Source: an uncultured Opitutia bacterium (GTDB lineage Bacteria; Verrucomicrobiota; Verrucomicrobiia; Opitutales; UBA953). Taken from it: DNA of 64,000 bases. Where the stretch lies: NCBI GenBank assembly GCA_903855995.1, contig CAIOAN010000007.1, forward strand, positions 1 to 64,000. Reading direction: 5' to 3'. The notes under the pieces are model-generated. The model ran no database searches and had not been told where the DNA came from. It worked only from the letters and a program-made list of their open reading frames with translations. This document shows, one piece after another, positions 19,886 through 26,651 of the stretch (its first letter is position 1; the number at the start of each line of letters is the position of its first letter). Made by a program: the position numbers and the translations under genes.

Positions 19886-20794
19886 TCACTCGGCCAAGCC
19901 GAGGATGGAGTGGGCGAAGGCCTTGGCGTCAAAGGGCTGCAGGTCCGCCGGTTGTTCGCCGACGCCGATGAAACGCACGGGGACACCGAGTTCGCGGACG
20001 ATGGCGACGAGCGCGCCGCCGCGAGCCGTGCCGTCGAGCTTGGTGACGATGAGGCCCGAGAGGCCCACCGCCTCATGGAAAACCTTGGCTTGTTCGATCG
20101 AGTTCGCACCGAGCGAGCCGTCGATGACGAGCCACTTCTCGTGCGGTGCGCCGGCGTGAGCCTTGGCGGTCACGCGGACGACTTTGCGCAACTCTTCGAG
20201 CAGGTGCGCCTTGGTGTGCAGTCGGCCGGCGGTATCAAGGATGACGATGTCGCAAGCGCGCGCCACGCCGGCTTTCACGGCATCGAAGGCTACCGCCGCG
20301 GGGTCGGCACCGGCCGCACCGCCGACGACTTGGACGTCGAGGCGATCGGCCCAAGCGGAGAGTTGTTCGCCCGCCGCGGCGCGGAAGGTGTCGCAGGCGC
20401 CGAGCAGGCAGGTGCGATTTTCCTGTCCCCAGCGCCAAGCGAGTTTCGCCGCCGTGGTCGTCTTGCCAGCGCCGTTGACGCCTAGGAGCATGATCACCCG
20501 AGGCTTGGCGGTGTCGACGGTGGTGGAAGGTGTCTCGCCGCCGAGCGCTTTCACGATGACGGCGGCCGCCGCTTCGGAAGGGCTGGCCTTGCGCAGGCCC
20601 GCATCGGCTTTCCAAGCGGCTTGGGCAGCGGCCACGATTTCCCCCGAGGTGGCCGGGCCGAAATCAGCTGCGATGAGGCGCTCGCGGAGTTGCTCCGCCG
20701 AGGTCGCATCCATCGGGCGCGCGAGCAGGTTGGCGACGGCTTCCGCCGTGCGGCTCAGGCCAGACTTCAGTCGTTCAAAGAAGCCGCCAGCCAT
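19886..20794 (-). CDS. ftsY: Signal recognition particle receptor FtsY
   Basis: A 302-residue SRP-type GTPase with the helical N domain (FFERLKSGLSRTAEAVANLL), P-loop GVNGAGKTTTAAKLA, ACDTFRAAAGEQL, DTAGRLHTKAHLLEEL and the TKLDGTARGG motif. It lacks the long acidic A domain of E. coli FtsY, as in many short FtsY proteins, so membrane contact probably relies on the N-terminal helix. It receives ribosome-SRP complexes and delivers them to SecYEG. It starts three bases after the S10-NusB stop and is clearly in the same operon. Confidence 0.96.
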   Translation of the reverse strand: MAGGFFERLKSGLSRTAEAVANLLARPMDATSAEQLRERLIAADFGPATSGEIVAAAQAAWKADAGLRKASPSEAAAAVIVKALGGETPSTTVDTAKPRVIMLLGVNGAGKTTTAAKLAWRWGQENRTCLLGACDTFRAAAGEQLSAWADRLDVQVVGGAAGADPAAVAFDAVKAGVARACDIVILDTAGRLHTKAHLLEELRKVVRVTAKAHAGAPHEKWLVIDGSLGANSIEQAKVFHEAVGLSGLIVTKLDGTARGGALVAIVRELGVPVRFIGVGEQPADLQPFDAKAFAHSILGLAE

Positions 20795-20797
20795 CGT

Positions 20798-21580
20798 TCA
20801 ATTCCCTTCGGCTTTGCGCGGATCGCGGCCCAGCTCTTCCTTATAGCTGTCCAGGATGCCGTTCACGAAGCGCTTGGACTCGTCGGTCGAGAATTCTTTG
20901 GCGATGTCGACGGCCTCGTTGATGCTGACGACCGGGGGGATGTCGGTGCGGCGCATCAGTTCGAAGATGGCGACGCGCAGGATCGCGAGATCGACCCGGG
21001 CGATGCGGGCGAAGGCCCAGTTCTTGGCATACTTGCCGATGACTTCGTCGATGAGGGTGACATCGCGGATCACGCCTTGGATCAGTTCCTCGGCGAAGGA
21101 AAAGTAGTCTCGGGGTTTCTCGCGTTCGGAGAAAAGATCGAACAGCGCGGTGACCATGTCCGCATGGCGCTGTACTTCCCAGGAACAGAGGAACTGCATG
21201 GCCAGGACGCGGTTGTCATGGCGGCGGTTACGCTTCGCGGGGGCGGCGGCCGGATCCGGCACGACCGGTTCGTCGGGGGCGGCGATGCTGATCTCAATGC
21301 CCGTCGGGAGGTTGATGCGGCGCATCACGTCGACGGTCTGCGCCGAGGAGTTGATAATCTCGATGTTGCGACGATGCCCCCGGACCTCGTCTTGGTCGGC
21401 TGAGCGGTAGACCTCGATTTGCGAAGGCAGCGGGAAGGGGCCGGAGATGCGTGCACCGGTGGGCGTCACGCTGGCGACGATATCCGAGGCGCATTGGTCG
21501 ACCATGCGGTAATCGATGCCCTTGATACGGATGCGTATCTTAGCGCGAGCGGAAGGGGAAATGGTAGATTCGGTGTCCAT
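20798..21580 (-). CDS. Ribosomal protein S10 (NusE)-NusB fusion antitermination factor
   Basis: The 5' part of the ORF track entry is ribH antisense frame. The true start is the ATG at 21580, overlapping the ribH stop (TGATG), which gives 260 aa. Residues 14-100 are an S10 fold: KIRIRIKGIDYRMVDQ, then TGARISGPFPLPS (the S10 signature region), then TVDVMRRINLPTGIEISI, aligning strand for strand with bacterial S10. A Pro/Ala-rich linker (101-118) leads into a full NusB domain (119-253): VLAMQFLCSWE, RVDLAILRVAIFELMRR, SINEAVDIAKEF and RFVNGILD. The frame is continuous with no frameshift. In other bacteria NusB and S10/NusE are separate and dimerise on boxA RNA in rRNA antitermination. The S10 loop is about 10 residues short. 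The gene sits in the usual ribH-nusB place, so it is the cell's nusB. A normal rpsJ should exist elsewhere; this window does not show it. Confidence 0.93.
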   Translation of the reverse strand: MDTESTISPSARAKIRIRIKGIDYRMVDQCASDIVASVTPTGARISGPFPLPSQIEVYRSADQDEVRGHRRNIEIINSSAQTVDVMRRINLPTGIEISIAAPDEPVVPDPAAAPAKRNRRHDNRVLAMQFLCSWEVQRHADMVTALFDLFSEREKPRDYFSFAEELIQGVIRDVTLIDEVIGKYAKNWAFARIARVDLAILRVAIFELMRRTDIPPVVSINEAVDIAKEFSTDESKRFVNGILDSYKEELGRDPRKAEGN

Positions 21581-22116
21581 CAGTTCTGGGCAAAGGGTTC
21601 GGTACCGCCGCGCTTGCGCTCCTCGTCCTCGACTTGGTCGAGGCGCTCTCCGAGCGTGATGCGGTGGCGGGCCATGGTCAGGGCGGCGTGGCCAAATTCG
21701 GTGCCGCGGTCGAGCGCCCCCTGGCAGCGTTCGATCGCCTGTGCCCGGGTGTTGGTGACGATGATGCCGTTGATCACGGCGACTTCGGCGCGCAGGGCGA
21801 CGTCCTGCAGGGCCTTGGCGGTCGAGTGGGCGATGATCTCGTGGTGCGGGGTGTCGCCGGCGATGACGACGCCGAGGCCGATGACGCAATCGTAGTCGCC
21901 CGACATGGCTACCATGTAGGCAGCGTAAGGAATCTCACCCGAGCCCGGGACGTCGATCTGGCGGATATTGTCCTCCGACACGTTGGCGGCGCGGAGGGTC
22001 TTGACTAAGTTCCGACGCAGGTCCTCGACCAGTTCCCCGTTGTAGCCCGCCGCCACGATGGCGAAACGGAGTTCGGCGCCGTCGATGGCGTCAGGGATGG
22101 GCTTGTCTTGGCTCAT
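21580..22116 (-). CDS. ribH: 6,7-dimethyl-8-ribityllumazine synthase
   Basis: The start is taken at the ATG at 22116 (MSQDKPIPDAIDG), 16 codons inside the track ORF; this gives 178 aa. Family features are FAIVAAGYNGELVEDL at the start, DVPGSGEIPYAAYMVA, and GLGVVIAGDTPHHEII, with the His-His pair where the catalytic histidine lies, plus an RGTEFGHAALTM segment. It condenses the RibB product with the pyrimidine intermediate to make lumazine, the penultimate riboflavin step. It lies 69 bases downstream of ribBX and overlaps the S10-NusB gene. Confidence 0.94.
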   Translation of the reverse strand: MSQDKPIPDAIDGAELRFAIVAAGYNGELVEDLRRNLVKTLRAANVSEDNIRQIDVPGSGEIPYAAYMVAMSGDYDCVIGLGVVIAGDTPHHEIIAHSTAKALQDVALRAEVAVINGIIVTNTRAQAIERCQGALDRGTEFGHAALTMARHRITLGERLDQVEDEERKRGGTEPFAQN

Positions 22117-22185
22117 GGCAGAAGAACGAAGGGCCGATGGAGGGGTTTCCGACCCGACCTGCAAGCGGAAAGAGCAGGACTTGCC

Positions 22186-23262
22186 TCAGAACGGGACCTG
22201 TTCGACGATTTCGAGCCCGTAGCCGCTGAGGCCTACCACTTTGCGCGGGTTGTTCGTGATGAGACGGATGCGGCGCAGGCCGATGTGCGAGAGGATCTGC
22301 GCCCCGATGCCGTAATCGCGCGCATCCATGGAGCCGAGGCGCACGCCATCCTGATCCGCCTGCATGCCGCCGAAAGGTTGAGTGACGTGAACGATGACGC
22401 CGCGGCCGGCCTGGGCGACCGCTTCGAAGCTGGAAGCAAGTGATTCACCGGAGCCGAAGGCGCTGCCGTGGAATAAGTCGCCGAGGAGGTTTTCCCGCTG
22501 CACTCGGACGAGGGTCGGCGATTCATCCGGTTGGCCAAGCGTGAACGCGAGGTGCTGGCGGCCATCGGGTAGAGACCGGTAGACGCGCAGCTGGAATTCT
22601 CCCCACGCTGATTTGAACGGGGTTTCGGCGATGAGTTCAACCAGACGTTCGCGGCGGTGGCGGAATTCGATGAGCTGCGCGATGGAAATCATATGCAACC
22701 CGAACTTCTTCTTAAGTTCGACGAGTTCCGGAAGGCGCGCCATCGAACCGTCTTCGTTCAGGATTTCGCAGATGACGCCGCTGGGGTGCAACCCGGCCAG
22801 CGAAGCGAGGTCGACGGCGGCTTCCGTATGCCCCGCCCGCTGGAGCACGCCACCGGGTCGGGCGAGCAGCGGGAAGATGTGGCCGGGTTGCACGAGTTCC
22901 TCCGGCTTCGCCTGCGGGTCCGCGAGGATCGCGATGGTCTTGGCGCGGTCATAGGCGGAGATGCCGGTGGAGATGCCTTCCGCGGCATCCACGGAAACAG
23001 CGAACGCGGTGCGCTGGGACTCGCGGTTCTCAGGTACCATCTGGGAGATACCCAGCCGACGCAGCTGGTGCTCGACGGTTGGCACGCAGATGAGTCCGCG
23101 CGCATGGCGGATCATCATGTTGACGGTTTCGGGCGTGGCCTTCGCGGCCGCCATCACGAGGTCACCCTCGTTCTCGCGGTTCTCGTCGTCGGTCACGATG
23201 ACGAGCTTCCCGGCGGCGATATCCGCAAGGGCTTCCTCGATGGTGTCGAAGGGCTCGTTCAT
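22186..23262 (-). CDS. ribB: 3,4-dihydroxy-2-butanone-4-phosphate synthase with degenerate GTP cyclohydrolase II domain (RibBX type)
   Basis: A 358-residue protein. Residues ~1-200 are an intact RibB domain: VTDDENRENEGDLVMAA, VSVDAAEGISTGISAYDRA, PGHIFPLLARPGGVLQRAGH and PSGVICEILNEDGSMARL. The C-terminal ~155 residues have the GTP cyclohydrolase II fold but have lost its chemistry. The zinc motif C-x2-GD-x-F-x-S-x2-C-x-C reads NLLGDLFHGSAFGSG, with no cysteines. RQEGRGIGL is replaced by TQPFGG, and about 20 residues before DARDYGIGAQIL are missing. The NNPRKVVGLSGYGLEIVE tail remains. The protein should make only the four-carbon riboflavin precursor; an active RibA must be encoded elsewhere. 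Confidence 0.92.
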   Translation of the reverse strand: MNEPFDTIEEALADIAAGKLVIVTDDENRENEGDLVMAAAKATPETVNMMIRHARGLICVPTVEHQLRRLGISQMVPENRESQRTAFAVSVDAAEGISTGISAYDRAKTIAILADPQAKPEELVQPGHIFPLLARPGGVLQRAGHTEAAVDLASLAGLHPSGVICEILNEDGSMARLPELVELKKKFGLHMISIAQLIEFRHRRERLVELIAETPFKSAWGEFQLRVYRSLPDGRQHLAFTLGQPDESPTLVRVQRENLLGDLFHGSAFGSGESLASSFEAVAQAGRGVIVHVTQPFGGMQADQDGVRLGSMDARDYGIGAQILSHIGLRRIRLITNNPRKVVGLSGYGLEIVEQVPF

Positions 23263-23299
23263 AAAAGAGGGAGGTTCGAACTTGGTCGTAACCTCCCTC
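23263..23299 (-). terminator. Hairpin plus U-tract directly before the ribB start codon
   Basis: Read on the minus strand, GAGGGAGGTT (23299-23290), a 13-base loop and AACCTCCCTC (23276-23267) form a 10-bp perfect stem followed by TTTT, then the ribB ATG at 23262. It has the shape of an intrinsic terminator for the upstream gene, which ends at 23350. Its position hard against the ribB AUG also makes it a candidate attenuator. No FMN-riboswitch consensus is visible around it. Confidence 0.6.
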
Positions 23300-23349
23300 G
23301 GTGCAAGCGGGGAGATGGGTCCCAGCCTGTAAAATCGCCCGCCGGGCGC

Positions 23350-24090
23350 TTATTTCGTAGCGGCGGCCTTACCTTTGGCCTTTCCCTTGGCGGCTCCGGG
23401 TGCGGCGGGAGCCGGCGCGGCTTTCATGGCTTCGGCAATCTTGACGCTCGCTTCCTTCCAGGTGGCCTTAGGTTCGGCCTTGGCGCTCCAGATACTAAAG
23501 TTACGGAAGGTCGCTGACTGACCGCCGCAGGTGAAGCCGGGGTTGGCTTTCTCAGCCTTGAATAATTCGTTGCTGCCGAAGCCGCTGATTTTGCCGTCAA
23601 TCGTCGCGACCATGGTGTCGCCGACCATCTCGAGCACGACGCTGTGCCAGGAGCCGGCTTCGAACGCCTGCGCCTGATTTAGGAATACGACGGCTTTATC
23701 AGGGCCGTCATGGTCATGGTCGTCTTTCTGGATGCGCAGGGCGGCCGGCGTGATCATCACGCGGGCGACGTGCTCCTTGGCGTCGTTGATGCTGAGGGAG
23801 ATCGACTTGGCGCCGTCGAAGCGGAACTCAAAGGAGGCCACGAAATCCTGGAGCTTCATGGGCACGCGACTGGCGGCACCGTGACTATCGGCCGGCAGTT
23901 CCTCGACGTGGATACCTTCGGGGGTGCGCTCCCATTTGCCTTTCGCGATCTTCCATTCGGCGCCCTTGGTGTCCTTGGTGAGGGCATCATGTAGAATCTC
24001 CTTGTCCGGTTGCGCGAGCAGGGTGGCGGGCGCTTCGGCGGCGCAGAGCGGAGAGACCAGAGCGAGGAGGGCGAGGAGGCGAAGTGACAT
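23350..24090 (-). CDS. Secreted DUF1080-like (concanavalin-fold) protein
   Basis: The start is taken at the ATG at 24090, giving a signal peptide (MSLRLLALLALVSPLCAAEA) and 246 aa. The core (FVASFEFRFDGAKSISLSIN, GSWHSVVLEMVGDTMVATID, FTCGGQSATFRNFSIWSA) resembles DUF1080-type jelly-roll domains, in which an exposed beta-sandwich is followed by 'delicate' Trp/His strands. The C-terminus is a low-complexity Ala/Pro/Lys tail ending KAKGKAAATK. DUF1080 proteins abound in Planctomycetota and Verrucomicrobiota and are often linked to glycan use. Role not known. Confidence 0.72.
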   Translation of the reverse strand: MSLRLLALLALVSPLCAAEAPATLLAQPDKEILHDALTKDTKGAEWKIAKGKWERTPEGIHVEELPADSHGAASRVPMKLQDFVASFEFRFDGAKSISLSINDAKEHVARVMITPAALRIQKDDHDHDGPDKAVVFLNQAQAFEAGSWHSVVLEMVGDTMVATIDGKISGFGSNELFKAEKANPGFTCGGQSATFRNFSIWSAKAEPKATWKEASVKIAEAMKAAPAPAAPGAAKGKAKGKAAATK

Positions 24091-24140
24091 GAGGGTGGGG
24101 TGTTCTAATAGAACAGCGGAAAGCGCCGATGGTTGCGGAT

Positions 24141-26606
24141 TTATTCGTAGGCCAGCTGGGCGGAGGCCTTGGTTGCGGCCGAGGAGACCGTGCGGACCCA
24201 ATAGGCGTTGACCCACGCGGGGAAGGCGTGGGACAGCTTGGCTCCGGGGGGCAGCTTGAAGCTCTGGTAGGCCGCGAAGCGGCCATCGCCGGCGGCATCG
24301 AGCTCGACGGTAATGGTCGTCTCGACCTCGCCATGGTTCTCGAGCGTGAGCGTCTTGTGGTCGTAGCCGGTCATGAGGTAGGGGTCCGAGGGTTGGCCGG
24401 CGACGACGACGCTGTTCTTCCAGGGGCCACCGTGTCCGCGCGGCTTACCGAGCTTCCAGAGATCATCAATCGCACCGACCCACACCGCGGCCTGTCCATC
24501 GTCGGAGCGGATGATGTGACGGTTGTCGGACTTGGCTGCGTCATTGACGCCGGTGAGGACAAGCAGGCCGCGATACGAGCAGAAGTCGTGGGCGGCGACT
24601 GCGCTGGTGGCGATCGGCCGGATGCGCACGGCGCCGCCGGCGTTGAGCGCAGGGAGTTCGTAGAAGGTCCCGTGGGCCTGGAAGAGGTCTCGCTCGGTGA
24701 CGGCCTCGCGTGCCTTGCGCAGGGTGCTCTTTGCCAGCAGTCCGTCGAAGCCCGCGAATTCCGAGCGCGGCAGGCGCCAGTGGGTCTGGCGTTCGACGTA
24801 GATGACGGAGGCATCGTCGGCGGTGACGACGCCCTTCGGAATCTCGGTGTTCTTCAGGTAAAATTCGCGCACCTTGGCGTCGGGATTCTTCACGAGTTTC
24901 ATCTCGGCGTTGAGTTCATAGAAGTCTCCCGGCGTCGTTTCGCCGTCGGTCATCTTCGCGCTCAGTACGCCCAGTGTCCGGGTGTTGCCGCCGCGCGTCA
25001 GCACGAACGCCCCGAGGGAGTCCTTGTCGGCGACGGTGCTTAGGCCTTCGAAAATCGCATCCACCATCGTTCCGCGCGGGTCCGCATTCGCATACTGGAA
25101 CAGGGCGGTACCTTGCGTGAGATCGCGACTGGAGGTCACCCGCACCCACGCGCCTTGCAGGGTCTCGGGGAGTTCGAGCCATGAGCCTGCGTCGCCTGCG
25201 GCGACCTTGGTGACCAGCGCCGCCGTCCAGTTGCCATCCCCGCGAGTATCGACCTCGAGGGTGAAGGTCGTTTCCTTGGCGCCGTCGTGTCCGAGGAAGA
25301 CCGCGCGTTTGGAGAAGCCTGCGAGCAGGAACGCATCCGAAGGTGCGCCGGCCTTGATGGGTTCGTGCACCCAGACGCCGCCGTGACCGAGCGGCGGGCC
25401 GAGTTTATCCGGTGTGTCGAGCGAGGTGAACCAAAGGTTCGACTGCGACTGTCCGGGGGCGCTGAGCGTGCCCTTGATCGGACGTTTATTCAGGAACTCC
25501 GACTTGGCGGCGTCATCGCAGCCGAAGACGAGGCGTTCATTCCAGCGGGCGAAGTCGCCGATGATTTTCAGGTACGTTGAGCGCGGCGCGATGCCTGCGG
25601 AGTGCTTGGCGGAGAAGTCGGCCGGGAAATTCCAGAACATGCCGTGCATGGTCATGAGCATGCGCCCGGGCTCGCCAACTTCGCGAATGCGCGGCCATTC
25701 GGTGTTCCAGCCGTGGGCACCATCATAAGTGTGGCTGGCTTTCGGCAGGCGGTAGCTGGTCCACTTGCCTTCCTCCATGACCATTAGGATGAGCGAGCGG
25801 TAATCCCAGCCGATGGTCCATAGCGGGTCCTTTTCAGGATGGGGGTTGCCGCGGATCCCGCCGGGCCCGGTGACTTCGGTGAATTGGTTGCGACGGATGA
25901 GCGACCAGTTGCCTTCGCCGTTCCAGGAGCCGAGCGCACCACTGACGATCGTGGGGTCGGTGAGGGCTAGGGGGGAGCGCTCGCCATTGTTGGCCAGGAC
26001 CAATTGCCCCTGCCCGGAATAAAGACCCTTGCCGTGGTAGCCGGGCAAGGTGGAGGTGATCGTCGCCGGATTCACCTCGGCGGTCTGGCCAGGCTTGGGC
26101 TTGTTCATGATTTCCTTGATCAGGCCTTTCACGAGGAGCGTGTGGACGTCGACCTCGTAGAGCCCGTCTTCCATCGTGGCGTAGTAGATCTTGTTCGCAG
26201 GGTCCGTCAGGTGGCGGGCGTTACCGGTGAGTCTTCCGGGCATCAGCTGCGGCGGGATCACCCGCACATTACGCCGGGCGTCGATGATGTAGGGCCCGAT
26301 GAACAGCTGATTAGATTCTGCATGGATGAGACGGTTCGCCGGCGTGCCGCCGACGCTTTCCGGCCGCACGATCTGCTGGAGCTCTGGGGTGATTTCATAA
26401 AGTTTATCGCTCGAGCCGTAAGGCAGGTGTGGGCCGTAGGAGATGACCCAAAGCCGGTCCGCCCAAGGCACGACGGCGCCCGTGCCGCATTCGCCCTCGT
26501 TGTTGTGGGTGGCGAGATTCGGATAGATGCCGGACCACTCCTGCGGGGCGGCGCCGGCCGCGGCGGTGAGCAGGCAGAGGACGAGGCGGAGAAGACGCGA
26601 GGGCAT
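24141..26606 (-). CDS. Large secreted protein of unknown family with internal duplication
   Basis: The start is placed at the ATG at 26606 (MPSRLLRLVLCLLTAAAGAA), a clear signal peptide; 821 aa. The N-terminal ~330 residues look like a beta-propeller (WADRLWVISYGPHLPYG, YYATMEDGLYEVDVHTLLV, KGLYSGQGQLVLANNGE). The C-terminal half holds two copies of an approximately 150-residue unit: GHGGVWVHEPIKAGAPSDAF... with TTFTLEVDTRGDGNW, and GHGGPWKNSVVVAGQPSDPY... with TTITVELDAAGDGRF. Each unit ends in a WVRV/T-SS strand. I know no family name. It lies 50 bases upstream of the DUF1080-like gene on the same strand, and both are secreted. Confidence 0.8.
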   Translation of the reverse strand: MPSRLLRLVLCLLTAAAGAAPQEWSGIYPNLATHNNEGECGTGAVVPWADRLWVISYGPHLPYGSSDKLYEITPELQQIVRPESVGGTPANRLIHAESNQLFIGPYIIDARRNVRVIPPQLMPGRLTGNARHLTDPANKIYYATMEDGLYEVDVHTLLVKGLIKEIMNKPKPGQTAEVNPATITSTLPGYHGKGLYSGQGQLVLANNGERSPLALTDPTIVSGALGSWNGEGNWSLIRRNQFTEVTGPGGIRGNPHPEKDPLWTIGWDYRSLILMVMEEGKWTSYRLPKASHTYDGAHGWNTEWPRIREVGEPGRMLMTMHGMFWNFPADFSAKHSAGIAPRSTYLKIIGDFARWNERLVFGCDDAAKSEFLNKRPIKGTLSAPGQSQSNLWFTSLDTPDKLGPPLGHGGVWVHEPIKAGAPSDAFLLAGFSKRAVFLGHDGAKETTFTLEVDTRGDGNWTAALVTKVAAGDAGSWLELPETLQGAWVRVTSSRDLTQGTALFQYANADPRGTMVDAIFEGLSTVADKDSLGAFVLTRGGNTRTLGVLSAKMTDGETTPGDFYELNAEMKLVKNPDAKVREFYLKNTEIPKGVVTADDASVIYVERQTHWRLPRSEFAGFDGLLAKSTLRKAREAVTERDLFQAHGTFYELPALNAGGAVRIRPIATSAVAAHDFCSYRGLLVLTGVNDAAKSDNRHIIRSDDGQAAVWVGAIDDLWKLGKPRGHGGPWKNSVVVAGQPSDPYLMTGYDHKTLTLENHGEVETTITVELDAAGDGRFAAYQSFKLPPGAKLSHAFPAWVNAYWVRTVSSAATKASAQLAYE

Positions 26607-26651
26607 GGGGGGACTTTTTACCACGGTCGGCCCGTGGCAATAGTAAGAAGA

